Part shown: one piece after another, positions 10,182-23,056 of the stretch
How the letters are laid out: every line of letters starts with the position of its first letter
Position numbering within the stretch: the stretch's first letter is position 1
Assembly (NCBI GenBank): GCA_027923505.1
Contig: BROI01000006.1
Span: 930,001-994,000 of the forward strand
DNA length: 64,000 nucleotides
Source of the DNA: Mayamaea pseudoterrestris
Lineage: Eukaryota > Bacillariophyta > Bacillariophyceae > Sellaphorales > Sellaphoraceae
Direction: 5' to 3'
Program-made: the position numbers and the translations under genes
Notes under the pieces: generated by a model
Databases searched by the model: none
What the model was told of the DNA's origin: nothing
Seen by the model: the letters and a program-made list of their open reading frames with translations, nothing else

Positions 10182-11953
10182 ATGGAATTGAAGGTGACCA
10201 GTACAACCGAGAAGTTGAATAACAACGACAAAGTTCGCTGCAATGCCCGATGTTTGATTCCTCCGTTCGTTTTGTGCAACAGCATCAACGAGCAACCTTT
10301 GAATTTGAAATCCAAGAACGCTCCTACCGGTAGTATCCAAGAAAAGGACGTGACCAACCGAACTACTCCTAGCAAGCTTGACGATCCAAAACCAACGGCC
10401 GACACCAAGCTTCCCTTGAACGGCGGGCTTGGGGATAACAGTGATGATACCAACACGGAGGTAACCTATTTTTCGCTTCTCAGATCCAATCGAAACTTCC
10501 GTCTGTTTCTCATGAGCTACATTGTCGCACACTTGGGCGAATGGCTTACCTACTTGGCCAGCATGTCGGCTATTGCGGAAATTCAGAACGAGCAGATTGG
10601 AAATGTTGAAGGTGACAGCAGTAGTCGCATGGCGATCAGTTTACTGATTGTGATTCGCCTGATACCCAACATACTTCTTAGTCCGATTGGGGGAGCTCTC
10701 GCCGACGGACGGGATCGTCGACACATAATGATGGGTCTTGATGTTTGCGGAAGTCTAACGGCTTTGTTGTTCATGTTTGCGTTTCATCAACGATCAGTTC
10801 CTCTCATCTATCTGGCCACATTCCTGCAAGAGTGCGTCGCTGGCTTGTACGAGCCAAGTCGCTCCGCAATTATCCCGCTGATGTGCCCGGGCGATGAGGA
10901 GATGAAAAAGGCCACGACAATGGCAGGTGTTGCCTGGAGCGTGATTGCTGCCTTTGGATCGGCAGCCGGTGGGTTTTTGGCTAGTCTCGTAGGAATTCAC
11001 GGTTGCTATAGTAAGTCCCGTATCAGAATATTGCATGTCCTTTCAAATTGGATGAACTCTTACATTATCTTGTTGCGCGTCACAACCCTTCAATAGAAAT
11101 GGACGTTGTCACCTACCTGGTCAGCGCTGCGCTAATGTTCTCCGTTGGAGGTAGCTGGACGGTGGAAGAAGAAAGGGAAAAGCCGTCGGGCAAAGCCGAG
11201 CAAAACATGGTGATCCAAGGAATTTCCTACTTACGCAACGCCTTTTTTGGTGGTCTCATCTTTTTGAAAGCCTCTGTCTTTATTATCAGTGGCGCTAATG
11301 ATGTTTTATATGTCTCATACTCGGAGCGGGGGCCGCCAGACTACCAGGCATCACGCTTGGGTATGCTGTTTGGAAGTATTGGCGTCGGAAGCTTCATTGG
11401 TCCACTTTTGATCGAGAGGTTCAACGACATGGACAACCCAAGGGTCATACAATCACTATGTCTCGTTGGTTTTGTTGTCATGATGGTGGGATGTCTCATG
11501 ATGGGAGCTTTGACGAGCTTTCCTTTAATCTTGTTTTCGAGCGCGTTTCTCTCCATGGGGCGCAGCGTCGTATGGATCAATTCGTCGTTGCTTTTGCAAA
11601 AGTTTTGTGCGCCCGAAATGCTTGGGCGAGTGTCATCGATCGAATACTCGGCGGCGCTGTTGGCAGAAGGCGTATCCGCTGTAATGGCTGGTTTCTTGCA
11701 GGATCGATTTAATGTCTCTGCCAACAACGTTTCTCTGCTGCAAGGTTTTGGTTGTGCCTTGCTGCTGACCGCCTGGTCGTTCTATCATTTTAGTGGCGGT
11801 GGAGCTACATATGATGCTTTGGACAAGGATGACTCTTCGACCGTCTCGTTAACTGAGCAGGAAGACTCATCAAGCGTGTCGTCGACGGACATTGAGGCCG
11901 ATGCGGATACATCGGCATTGCTTTTGACCCCTCATTGCATGGAAGTCGTTTGA
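10182..11953 (+). CDS. Major facilitator superfamily transporter, EntS-like, two exons
   Basis: A multipass transporter. Exon 1 is 10182-11010 and exon 2 is 11097-11953, with an 86-nt intron (GTAAGT...AATAG). The join gives GIHGCY-K-MDVVTYLVSA, inside the usual conserved MFS segment before helix 6. The product is 561 aa. The N-terminal 105 residues are hydrophilic. The MFS domain starts at LLRSNRNFRLFLMSYI; the helix 2-3 loop carries GGALADGRDRRHIM, the MFS signature. The closest known type is the MFS_3/enterobactin-exporter (EntS) group, but the substrate cannot be read from sequence. The C-terminal 60 residues are acidic and Ser-rich. The ATG at 10182 was chosen because the frame above it has only TTG. 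Confidence 0.88.
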
Positions 11954-12520
11954 GATTATAACTTACAACTAGGTTGACCTTTTCAAATATTCTTTGCTGG
12001 GGTTGCACACGATATACTTCAGGCGTCAAAATTGTATACCGTATGTATAAACGAGCCGCGACATTTTGGAATGCGCTTTTCACTTTGCCGATTGACGCTG
12101 CGAGTACCTACTACCGTATAGCTGGGCGGACAATGAAGTCAACTTTCATTCCATGCTAGTATGCTGCTCTAACAGTAAATCGAGATTTACATAGCTGCGC
12201 TATATCGACCACTTGGAGTGTCCGTATCACATTACATATCCATACTTTACTACTCCTACTCTGTACTACCGGTAGCAAATCAGTCGTATTCGTGCAACAA
12301 CGGTGGATTTCACGATCCGGGGATCGGGCCCGATGCACGGGCATAGATAATCTGGTTCAACAACAAAATGTCGTTTTGACTCAAGGGCAATTCATGGGAT
12401 CGTAGTCTCATTACTGCGAAGAACCGTCAGCGGTTCTGAAGCGTGCTGGACTTCATGCAGGAATGTGAATGAAAAACGAGCGCTCATTCACACTTTCCAG
12501 CTGCAGGGCTGCCGGTCACC
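11954..12520. other. Intergenic spacer, no gene seen
   Basis: 567 bp between two same-strand genes. Short reading frames are present on both strands, but none has protein-like composition. No repeats were recognised. Confidence 0.4.
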
Positions 12521-13132
12521 ATGACGGCTGATCGACCTTCCGTAGTTGCTTCTCGGCGGCGCTGGCCCGCTAATACAGCTGTAACAGTCGATGTCCAGAG
12601 CAGTACTTTTTTCAACAGTTCTTTTTGTACGGGAAAGGGCTTGGAGCTCAAGTCTGCTTCGCATCAGGATTCCAAATCATCTACAGTCGCACCTGCATCC
12701 GATGGAGGTTCGGTCATGTACCACGACGAAACGCCGACAATCTTCCTTGATTTCTCCACTGCATCTCCGTCTTTTAAAAAGAAGGGTGTCGTCAGAGCCT
12801 TTCATTCCATTGTTTCGCCATTGGCAAATCCCGAGTTTGCGCCGCGGGTGCCTCGACGAATCCCGTCCTCGGACAGCAGCAACTTGTTTCTCAGTCAAAC
12901 GGCTCATGGAAGACTTGAACGAACAACGAAACGAAACGGACGGCCAAAGATTGATGCAGGTGCCTTACCAGCCGAGCTGGCGCTGGATAGCTTGAATGGC
13001 GATTCTCCGTCGCGACGCGGTAGTGGTGCGCCCCGTCGACCGGTTCGAAAACCGACGAACGAAAGCGAGCTGGAGCAGGTGGCTCGCGCTGCCACGAGAA
13101 TGGCGCAACTGAAACAAACTCAAAGCTGTTGA
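12521..13132 (+). CDS. Unknown basic, low-complexity protein (203 aa)
   Basis: ATG at 12521, 203 aa, no domain recognised. The protein is Ser-, Arg- and Pro-rich; a more ordered stretch lies at about residues 70-100 (ETPTIFLDFSTASPSFKKKG). Arg-rich patches (RVPRRIPSS, PRRPVRKP) resemble kinase sites. A short predicted helix lies at the C-terminus (ELEQVARAATRMAQLKQ). It is convergent with P1, separated by 294 bp. It lacks the C-terminal motif shared by the P1-P5 family and is not counted as a member. Coding is supported by frame length and a sensible start only. Confidence 0.55.
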   Translation: MTADRPSVVASRRRWPANTAVTVDVQSSTFFNSSFCTGKGLELKSASHQDSKSSTVAPASDGGSVMYHDETPTIFLDFSTASPSFKKKGVVRAFHSIVSPLANPEFAPRVPRRIPSSDSSNLFLSQTAHGRLERTTKRNGRPKIDAGALPAELALDSLNGDSPSRRGSGAPRRPVRKPTNESELEQVARAATRMAQLKQTQSC

Positions 13133-13426
13133 ACAGGAGTATGTGCAAGCGTCTTTGAATGTCAGATTCACACTGAAACTTTAGAATTCTTTCGGTCGAA
13201 AGAGGCCATGACCCACCATTCTACATCTTAATAAACTACATTCATCAGCAGTTATAATGCATCAGTTCAATGTTCTTGTATGCGTCTTTCATTGCACATC
13301 TTATAGCTTTAGCAGACGTTTGTAATCGCGCGTATTATGCAATACTCAGTAGCAGATTTTCCGGAAACAGGATAGCAAGTCTCCATTACCCTCTGCGACG
13401 AGGCGTTGCATAACAGTAAACTGCAA

Positions 13427-15568
13427 TCACTTAATACCTTGCGTCAACGCAGTATCCGCAATCGTCAGACCGTGATTATGCAGCTCTTGAATTTGCTCGT
13501 CTGTAATTCCAATCATGTGCGCCAAGTCTCGCATCGTTTCCGAGTTTGGGCGGCTCTTGTCGAATGAAACATTGCCTTCACCTCTCAAAGGCGATTGAAG
13601 TGCCATGCCAATGCCGTGTCCAACACCTTTGAAAATCTTGCTTGCCCGCCGAGCATTCTTGCGCGGGCTCACAATCGGCCCCATTGTGTGCTTCATGCCA
13701 TCGTACGCTCGACTCAAACCACCGCCGTCGCTCATGCGGCGAGACTGACGCCGAGGCTTTTCCGTGATTGGCGCTTCGTTTGTCATCTGGGCACACTCTG
13801 CCATGCTTGCATCATTACCAGCACTGGCACTCGCCCGACGGCGAAACAGGCGACGTTCAGAACCTGGTGAGACTTGAAACATTGAGCTCAACTTTGCGAC
13901 AGTCTTGGATCCCTTTGTCGACGCAGTGTTCATTGTTGTTTGTGATGCTCCAGAAGCTGGCGTCGAATAAAGACTTTGCTTGACCGACTTTGCCTCGGCT
14001 GGCAGCGTTTGCAACTGTGTGAAAGCTTTCCCGAGCGCATATTTGGGCAATTGTATGGTATCCAACTGAAATTCTTGCGATGGAAATCCGCCAACGGAAT
14101 GGCGCCGCTCAATTCCGCTAGTAGCTGTAGATTGTGTCTCAAATGCGTGTTCATCGGACATGTCCACCAATGCAGCTCCTGTGCTCGCCCTTCGGTGCCT
14201 CAATGGACCGTCGTGCTGATTTGCGGATGGTGGTGCCTGCACTGGCGAGTTGTCCGGCTTTGACGTGGTGGGTTGTTCGACAGGTTTCCGTGCTTTACTG
14301 GCAGCTGCTATCGTCTTCCCGGAAGTTTGTTTCACCGAAAATTTTCGCGCCGCACCATTGCTTGAAGTTCTATGCGGAGACAGAGAACGTCTCTTATTAG
14401 AGCTATCGTTACTGGAATCTCTGGACCGATTCATGCTGCTGCTGCGCCCTTGCTCGGGTTGTGACTCGAGGCGAATAGCCAAATTACTTTTCAGATCACC
14501 GGCGGACACTAATCGCTCTTTCTTCGATCCTGGGGACGAAGATGAAGGTCGTGGTGACGACGAAGCTGGATGACGGTGGTGGTGTCTCTGTGATCCATCG
14601 TGCTTGAGGACTGAGGAAGTGGTCGCCTGTTTTGATTTACGGAGAATGCCAGGCTTGGCCTTACCCGGTTGATCCGACGACAATGGCAATTTGTCCAATG
14701 TTTGTTTTGTATGCTTGACCCGTTGCTCCTGCGTCTCTAGGGTGGCTGGACTGCTTGCAGCAGTGGCGTTGCTGGATACAACCTGGACATGTTTCCGTCG
14801 CTCCGTAATCACCGGTAAGTGAGACAACGACTTTGCTCTCTTTCTAATAGACTGTACTTGCATATTTCGTTGACGATGCGGCGAAATTTTCGTGGTGTGC
14901 CGCCGAGGATGGCACGCATTGGTTTCGTTAGCTATCGTCTCGAGAGATTGGGATGTGAAAATGTTTTCCGTCGTTGCAATTGGTTCGACGGTAGCCTTCT
15001 TCCAATCTAGTTCCGAAAACTTTTTTAACTCGTCAGCGCATTCTACTTCATTAGGTTCCTCTTGCGTAACTCCATCCTCCAATCTATACTGAAACTCGGA
15101 GCTTGAGCCTTGGTTCGCGAAGGCAGGTGCCGACTGGATGGATCTGATTGACGTATGCAAATTCTCGAGTCTGCTTCCATTCAGTATGGCTAGCTCAATC
15201 CGATCAATTTCTGATTGAATCATTCCCAGCTTCAGTTCATTGTCTTGACAAAATGCTTCGGATAGAATCGAGCGCATCTCCTGCTCAGAAGCGCTGTTGT
15301 CAAACTTGCTGCTGAATCTCTGGTGGTAGGTGAGTGTACTTGCATTCGATTCATCTTTATGCTCGTTCGTTTCTTTTCGTCTCGATGGACTTGACTTTCG
15401 GGTATGCCTCGGAGTGGAGCCGTTGCGATGGGAAGGAGGGCTTCGCCGCCTTGGCGATCGAGCGACGGATGGGTCTTGTTGTTTCACGATCGTCGTCATT
15501 TTGAGTGAGTTGCTGGAAGATAATCTAGTCGCAGGCCATTTAGACTCGTCACTTTGGATGTAACTCAT
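13427..15568 (-). CDS. P1: disordered Ser/Arg-rich protein with shared C-terminal motif (713 aa)
   Basis: No known domain. The body is rich in Ser, Arg, Lys and Gln and is predicted to be disordered. Near the N-terminus are SR-like patches (RSPRRRSPPSHR, RKSSPSRRK). RSIQSAPAF, a recurring R-x-x-S-A-P type motif, lies near residue 150. FSELDWKK near residue 190 resembles the acidic-Trp motif of P2 and P3. Further R-x-x-S sites are RRHSVGGF and RRASTGAA. The last 35 residues carry the family motif: MIGITDEQIQELHNHGLTIAD. The start is the ATG at 15568; a TTG directly before it was not used. Related genes at 30693, 35352, 38096 and 45624 share only the C-terminus and short motifs. Function unknown; the many potential phospho-sites suggest a phosphorylation-controlled scaffold, which is inference. 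Confidence 0.8.
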   Translation of the reverse strand: MSYIQSDESKWPATRLSSSNSLKMTTIVKQQDPSVARSPRRRSPPSHRNGSTPRHTRKSSPSRRKETNEHKDESNASTLTYHQRFSSKFDNSASEQEMRSILSEAFCQDNELKLGMIQSEIDRIELAILNGSRLENLHTSIRSIQSAPAFANQGSSSEFQYRLEDGVTQEEPNEVECADELKKFSELDWKKATVEPIATTENIFTSQSLETIANETNACHPRRHTTKISPHRQRNMQVQSIRKRAKSLSHLPVITERRKHVQVVSSNATAASSPATLETQEQRVKHTKQTLDKLPLSSDQPGKAKPGILRKSKQATTSSVLKHDGSQRHHHRHPASSSPRPSSSSPGSKKERLVSAGDLKSNLAIRLESQPEQGRSSSMNRSRDSSNDSSNKRRSLSPHRTSSNGAARKFSVKQTSGKTIAAASKARKPVEQPTTSKPDNSPVQAPPSANQHDGPLRHRRASTGAALVDMSDEHAFETQSTATSGIERRHSVGGFPSQEFQLDTIQLPKYALGKAFTQLQTLPAEAKSVKQSLYSTPASGASQTTMNTASTKGSKTVAKLSSMFQVSPGSERRLFRRRASASAGNDASMAECAQMTNEAPITEKPRRQSRRMSDGGGLSRAYDGMKHTMGPIVSPRKNARRASKIFKGVGHGIGMALQSPLRGEGNVSFDKSRPNSETMRDLAHMIGITDEQIQELHNHGLTIADTALTQGIK

Positions 15569-16135
15569 CAATCAGAAAGCGAGCGAGCTGAGTATGGAGC
15601 TGATGTGCATCAGCAGTTGTCCGCAAGCACCGAGAGTGACAGCTTTGATCGTGAGGTTACAGCGACATTCGTCGAGCGATTAGTGCTGGCCAAAGGTTTT
15701 GCAAGACCCAATTGTTCTACCGGCGATCGTGAAATGACTCCACAGAAGATGAATCGAGTACTGTTATGTCTATAGTAATGACTCCTCGATGCGTGTCGCG
15801 TCAATTCGGATTGTTCTCTTAGCTACCGTAGGAGTATGCATAATATCATATGATGCTTTACTCATCCCAATAGCAAGAGGTTGCTGGTCCCATAGGCGGG
15901 CAACTGTGCCGTCAAGAACCGTGATTGGCTAACTGTAAGGTAGATGGAGTTCTAAAGCATCGACTGTCATTACATTTGTTCTTGACAACTTGCCATGGCT
16001 ATAACAACAAGGAACAAAGAACAGAATGAACAACTAGAATAAACATCATTTACCGCAAAATGGCCTGCATGCATGTATGCATTAATAAACCCTATACTAT
16101 TTGTTTTTGCTCATGCATCAAAGTCTGCTTTGTCC
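15569..16135. other. Intergenic spacer between Ub-NiSOD 3' end and P1 5' end
   Basis: Holds the 3' UTR of the ubiquitin-NiSOD gene and the promoter of P1, both on the minus strand. A 73-codon plus-strand frame at 15554-15775 overlaps the P1 start and looks like chance. No repeat was seen. Confidence 0.4.
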
Positions 16136-17134
<999 letters not shown>

Positions 17135-17560
17135 GATGGAGTCTTGAGCGAAGAACGATGTATTATAGAGCAAGGCAAGGCTGTCGACGGTTCCTCTACA
17201 GTTGTTACGGTATGTCGGATGGTGCGAAGCCTCGCAAGGATCCTCGTGGAACGAGTTGCGCGCGTGTCGAAGATCGCGGCTGAACCCTAACTTATCGAGA
17301 TGACTACGAAATTGGATAGCGACATACTTTATCGCGCGTTAGCTATCTCATATTTACTTTAATTTACAGCTCACATGCATCTTATAACACATTTTGCGGG
17401 TCAGGGAGGTGGTAGGATCAAGGGTTTTACAATGCCTGCAATGACTTTTGCGCGCTTCGTGCGCACAAACATTGCCGAACAGCAGATCCAGTATACTAAA
17501 TGAAAATTGACTACCAGTGGCCCAGGTAGAAGATGTCGCAGAAGCACCAATCATTTATGA
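17135..17560. promoter_or_regulatory. Upstream region of Ub-NiSOD
   Basis: About 425 bp between the Ub-NiSOD start and satellite C. It should hold the promoter. No specific element was recognised. Confidence 0.35.
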
Positions 17561-18995
17561 TCCCCATCATTTGAAGCATTCCCAACTTTTATTAAACTTT
17601 TGCTAAGGTCAACCAAACTCTACAACCTTGGCGGTCATGCAAATCATTCAGGTTTAAGGAATAGACATGCTAGCTTCCACATAGCTAAATATCCTGTACA
17701 TCCAAACACCACAACATCAGGCATCCCCATCAATAACAAACATTGCCACCATATACCAAAGCATCAATGAGGCCAACAAACCCAAACAAACCTAGCAAGC
17801 TCAAGTTTTGGGAAAACCGTGGGAGTAGATGGGCCAAATAGAGCAACAGCGCAGTCTATGAAACCGAACCAATTAAACGGTGGCTTTGAATGTCATATTA
17901 GCCATTGCCACCTTTTGACAAGATATACGTAAAGCACTATGAAACATTCAATGTTGGACAACTCATGTTTTCCTGGCAAAACAGGAGTAGATACGCTGTA
18001 TTTTATGCGACTGTTGTCACACAGCAGCAGCGACTGCATCCACATAACTTTGGCCATCCCCATCATGTGAAGCATTCCCACCTTTCAAAAAGCTTTTGGT
18101 AAGGTCAATCAACCTCTACAACCTTGGCGGTCATGCAAATCCTTCAAGTTTTGGGAGTAGACATGCTAGCTTCCACATAGCTAAGTATCCCGTACGTCGC
18201 CACACCACACCACCATGTCCGCTGGGCATCCCCATCAATTACCAACATATCCACTGCGGGCCAAACTATCAATGAAGCCTAAAAACCAAACAAACCTGGC
18301 AAGCTCAAGTTTTGGGAAAGCTGTTGGAGTAGATGGGCTAGATAGAACAACAGCACAGTCTTTGAATCCAAATCTATCAAACCATGGCTCTGTTTGTCAT
18401 TTTAGCCAGTGCCACCTTTTGACAAGGTATACGTGAGGTACAATGACACATTCGATGTTGGACAACTCATGTGTTCCTGGCAAAACAGGAGTAGATACGC
18501 TGCATTTTGTGCAACTGTATGTCACACAGCAGCAGCGGCCGCATCCACAGAACTTTGGCCATCCCCATCATGTGAAGCATTCCCACCTTTCAAAAAGCTT
18601 TTGGTATGGTCAATCAACCTCTACAACCTTGGCGGTCATGCAAATCCTTCAAGTTTTGGGAGTAGACATGCTAGCTTCCACATAGCTAAGTATCCCGTGC
18701 GTCGCCACACCACACCACACCACCAGGTCCGCTGGGCATCCCCATCAATTACCAACATAGCCACCATGGGCCAAGCTATCAATGAGGCCTAAAAAACAAA
18801 CTTACCTGGCAAGCTCAAGTTTTGGGAAAGTGTGGGAGTAGATGGGCCAAATAGAACAACAGCGCAGTCTATGAATCCAAACCAATCAAACTATGGCTCT
18901 GATTGTCAATTTAGCCAGTGCCACCTTTCAACAAGGTATATGTGAGGTACTATGACACATTCAATCTTGGACAACTCATGTGTTCCTGGCAAACT
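17561..18995. repeat. Tandem satellite C, about 495-506 bp unit, nearly 3 copies
   Basis: CCCCATCATNTGAAGCATTC begins near 17562, 18057 and 18563, giving spacings of 495 and 506 bp; the third copy ends near 18995. Shared segments include CTACAACCTTGGCGGTCATG and GACATGCTAGCTTCCACATA. Length differences come from small indels such as extra CACAC units. The reading frames inside are not conserved between copies, so the array is taken as non-coding. Confidence 0.9.
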
Positions 18996-19807
18996 TGGGG
19001 TGTTGGACATACCCATAGTGTAGACCATTCCATGGCGTAGGCTTCCGGGCAGTCTTTTTTGCACCGTTTGAGACTATGCTCGTGGCAATGGCACTCCCTG
19101 GAAAGGTTTTGCCTGATTCATTGGGTTTTTGATGGTTTGGCATCCAGGCAGCCCCTTTTGCACCTTTTTTGAGTCTATTCTCATGTATGTCCATTGTAAA
19201 GCTTTGAAGCCAGACCCCCACAGCAAAGTTATTTCACTGTTCCTTGCGGAGTGCCTAAGATGTAGGTCCTAAGTGAGTCTGAGCTTGCATCTTGTCCAAT
19301 ATCAAGCATTTATGTGTTACCTTGCACAAACTGATGTTGATCTGCTCTATACTATGATAAGACATCGGGAAGTAGCAGCAGCACCATTGTCACATCGTTC
19401 TACTGGTACACTCTACAGTAGTGACATGCGAAGGGTGGGGCAGTGCCACCGACCGTCAGGTCAGCTTATTTGTCTGCTAATGGTCGAAGCACGTGTGGAG
19501 CAGCACAGGAAGAGATTTGGAGACAATGTGTTGGCTTGCCTCTTGTTCAGATCGGACTTGCTTGGAAATAAACGCAGTTACTAAATTATAGTGTCATCAA
19601 TAATAATGTCAACTAGTTATATATGTGTACTAGAGAGAGAGATGAGAGAGTTTATGTCTTGTGTTTTGTACAGGCGCATTTGTGCAAGGGTCGCGCAGAA
19701 AATGTCGCACGAGGGGTGTCCTCGTCGTTTTGGAATTTTTTAGATTATGTGCATGGCTGGCCGATGAAGGAGTGTATGTAGTTTTCATCAGCTTGGCTTT
19801 GTTCAAG
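18996..19807. other. Spacer with a degenerate direct repeat, no gene seen
   Basis: Two related segments near 19045 and 19145 (GGCAGTCTTTTTTGCACC and GGCAGCCCCTTTTGCACC) form a weak repeat of about 100 bp. An open frame at 19273-19584 begins with GTG and has no protein-like features. The right end contains the 3' UTR of the minus-strand fibrillin-like gene. Confidence 0.45.
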
Positions 19808-21565
19808 CTACTTGTGCATTTTGGAAAAGGCAAAGATAGTGCCGCGGTGACCTTGGACAATCCGCATGGTTTCGTCAACGTAGAGAGTATCAACATAGGC
19901 CGTTCCGTGACCACCAATCGGACGCGTAAAGGTGTACTCCATGCTGCCATCCTCATTCATGTCCGTCGGCATGGTTGCTCCCATGAGCAACTTGACGGCA
20001 AGAAACTTGGCTTGCTCGGAAAGAGACTTGACTGGTGGATGGACGGCAAAGAGTTGCTTCCAGTTGGCTTGATCGGCTGGATCGTTATTTGGCTCGATGC
20101 GTCCGCCCGTAATCCAAACCGATTGCCTTGATGGGACCTTGGGATCGGGTAGCGTGTAGCCATATGTAGTCATGATCCCCTTGATAGGTCGGTGCACATC
20201 CTTGTTGGGAGCGTTGCCTTCCGGTGAGTCGCACTCAATGGTAAAGGCGGTAACGATGCTGTTAAACAAACAAGAAAAAATGGTGCAGTGTAAGCGAAAA
20301 TGTTGCGTGGAGTATCATATGCATCACCCGCAGTGTAACACTTACTTGTACGTTTGCAACAAAGCATCACCTTGATCCACCTCGTCCTTCAAGCTCTTTG
20401 GAACAATCAAGTGAGCATCCTGCGAGCGCTCATCCGCACCAACGTCATGCACTTGGTTGAAAGAACCCTGCAAGCTGCAAACCAAGCTTGTCGGTGAAAA
20501 CATGTCAAAGGACATGCGTCCCAATGTATACAACGGATCGCCTTGATCGGTTTCTCCAAGGCAGCCAAAGAAGAGTGGCTTGGTGAGCGACAACCACATT
20601 CCCTTGCTTGCCTGTACTTCAGAATGCGGCGAGGATGCTTGCGCCGTGGCGGCATAGTGCTGCTTCAAAAAGTCGAGACAGCTGGAAAGTTCCGCATTGT
20701 CGACAGTTTCGCCGCGCGTACTTGCCAGCGCCTTTAGCACGCCATCATGTGCGTCTCGCACTGCAATCTGAATGCTAGTGGAAAAAGTTGGTTGGCGAAT
20801 GAGTATATGTGATGGAGCTTGATGCTGCTGCTGCTGCTCGGGAAGAATCAAGTGAACGCTTCGCTGCTGCGTCTGGCTCGGTCCAGAGTCAACGCTCGAG
20901 TTGGCCGATGGAAGCGAGAGGGGCGAAAGAGTGGCGTTATCCTGGCGCGGCATCACGTCAGCTGGAATCACGTGAACATGCTGCGTCTGTAACTGCTGTT
21001 GCGGCTGAGGACGCTGCACGCGAACGGCAATGGGTCGAACCAGATGGGGTCGATGAGAAGCTTGCTGTTGCTGCTGCTGCTCTGGCTGATGCGAATCCAC
21101 ATGATTCTTGCGCTTGTTTTGATAATGATTTTCTCGCCGGCTTCGCTCCTGCAATACCATCATGATGGATCCTTCGTCATGCCCATGTTCTTGCTCTTCC
21201 TCCTCCATGTGCTCTGGTGATGGATTGCGGGCGCCGCTGGATCGATCCGGAAGACCCGCCATGGGGTGCCACTTTTCGTTCCATGCGTGTGCATCGACAA
21301 CGCCTTGATGAATGTGCGTTCCAACTCTCTGCTCGTAGGCAAGCTGATACAGATCACCAGCCGCTGCTGATACTTTGACCGCAACGGGACGATGAAGAAT
21401 CGCCGGCGGCGATGCAATCGCTTCGGTTTCCTGGTAGTCGACGAGCACCAGTGCGGGTCGAGGTGCAGACGCTGCTGCAAGTTCGCTCTGCGTGGGTACA
21501 TCCTTTGCCGCATCGGACCAGGCCATTCTCCGCTTGCTCGAGGGAATAATCGAGTCCTCGTTCAT
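19808..21565 (-). CDS. PAP/fibrillin-like protein with long Gln-rich N-terminus, two exons
   Basis: Exon 1 is 21565-20346 and exon 2 is 20258-19808, with an 87-nt intron (GTAAGT...TTAACAG). The join reads LLQTYN-IVTAFTIECD. The product is 556 aa. Residues 1-270 are of low complexity with poly-Gln, His and repeated [IL]-[RL]-[PQ]-V segments (RPVAVKV, RPIAVRV, HVHVIPAD, VHLILPE) spaced through the region. The C-terminal half is folded: MSFDMFSPTSLVCSLQG, then DTLYVDETMRIVQGHRGTIF, which resembles the end of plastid-lipid-associated (PAP/fibrillin) domains (YxDExxRIxxGxxGxxF). Fibrillins bind lipids in plastids, but no plastid signal is seen here, so a cytosolic or other role is possible. The family call is tentative; gene structure is solid. 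Confidence 0.7.
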
Positions 21566-22280
21566 GGTAGCTTGTATGTTGTGGCGCTATAAATAGTATT
21601 CGCAAGCTTGTATAATAACGATGAGCAAGAGGGCGCTGACGAAACGGTTTTGCTGCCGCGGCGATGCAACCGCCTTGAAGCTAGACTCGGGTGCTGACGG
21701 ACAATCCTCTCGCTCTCCTTTCGGTAATCAGTGAGGGAATGAAGAACAAGCTATGGGCTGTAGATAGATAGCCCCATTGTCAAGCTAGCAGATGGTTTAC
21801 TTGACGCAAGTGTAATGCGAGTGCGTGCGCTCCGAGCCACCAAAGGAAGAGCCGCCGAACGTGAGTGCCATCAAGCCTTGACATCCGATTGAACGACTCA
21901 GCGGCGCTCGATAACGTGATCTACTCGCGGACTCAACGCTTCCAAGTAATGTGGACGAGGCTTTTCAAACGCCATTGAGTACTTCAACGCTTCGGGGTAA
22001 TTCGGGTGGGGCAACGATAGAAACGAGGCATGGCCAGTCAGTGACGTACATCTTGGCTTATATAAATCGGAGAGGCATATCACAATGCCTCATAGTTCGG
22101 TAGTTTCGCCGCCGGCTGGAGACTCCGCGTCAGAATGACCATCTCTAATCGCGGATGAAAACACCTACGTGGGTACTTTGTGACGTATAGTTGGTTTGAA
22201 ATTCTATTCTAATGACGTACGTGAGTGATATTTTTGACGGCTAAAAATGTCATGGTAATCACGCCACGTGGGTGTATAGG
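21566..22280. other. Intergenic spacer left of the Ty1/copia element
   Basis: 715 bp holding the promoter of the fibrillin-like gene. It ends in TAGG (22277-22280), the left copy of the element's target-site duplication. No gene was recognised. Confidence 0.45.
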
Positions 22281-22488
22281 CAATTTGGGTGCGCCATAGT
22301 CGACCGAAATATCGTGTAAGACTCGGATTGGAATATCGAGTCTTGTACACGAAGAGTCTTGCGAGCGGCAGGCTCGGATGTCGAGTAGTGTAATAGTCTC
22401 ACAATTTGGCTCGGATCTCTACGAGATCGAGTGTTGTCACACAATACAAATATACCGTATTCTCGTACACTACGACGTATATTTATTG
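22281..22488 (+). repeat. Left LTR of the Ty1/copia element
   Basis: 208 bp, identical to the right copy over its whole length. It starts CAATTTGGG and ends TTTATTG; both ends match each other as a 4-base inverted repeat. The sequence directly after it (GTTTATCAG) would be the primer-binding region; its tRNA could not be named with certainty. Confidence 0.9.
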
Positions 22489-23056
22489 GTTTATCAGCTA
22501 CCCATAGAACACTACACTTGTGTATGTTGCAAAGTTGGGCTTTACCATTGTCGGTACGCGCCAGGGATGGCAGGTAGAAAGAATATCCGATGCAATCAGA
22601 TGGACTTGATAGTAGCATCGCTCATACTGGAGGATCCATGGACGTGATCGCACGGTTCGTTCCCTTCATTAATGTCAGCTCATCCGGCTGAGTGATACCG
22701 CACGAGGTATTAATGGCAGAGCAAATATTGCGCGCGATGGACAGCGCAGCAGATCCTTTGGCCGTGCGCAAGGAAATCCATGTTGTTGCGCTTGAGACAG
22801 CGAACTCTCACTTGAACAATGAGTATCGGAGACATGGTGGCCAGGGCCTGACCCCGATGACGGCAATGCTGGTCGGCGGACGTTCGCGTCGCCAATAAAT
22901 GACTGAGATAAGTACAGAGATCGCACTCGTCGTACTAGTCAATCCGAGCGAATCGCGACAATGATGAGCGGCGTGCAAGTGCGCGTGCGCGACATGCATG
23001 ACTACGGACGAGAGTCAGTGCGTGAAAAGTCTGTGAATGAAAATGTGTCGCTAACA

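Noticed and set aside
19273-19584. 103-aa plus-strand frame
   Set aside because: Begins with GTG, no protein-like pattern, and it lies in a repeat-derived spacer.
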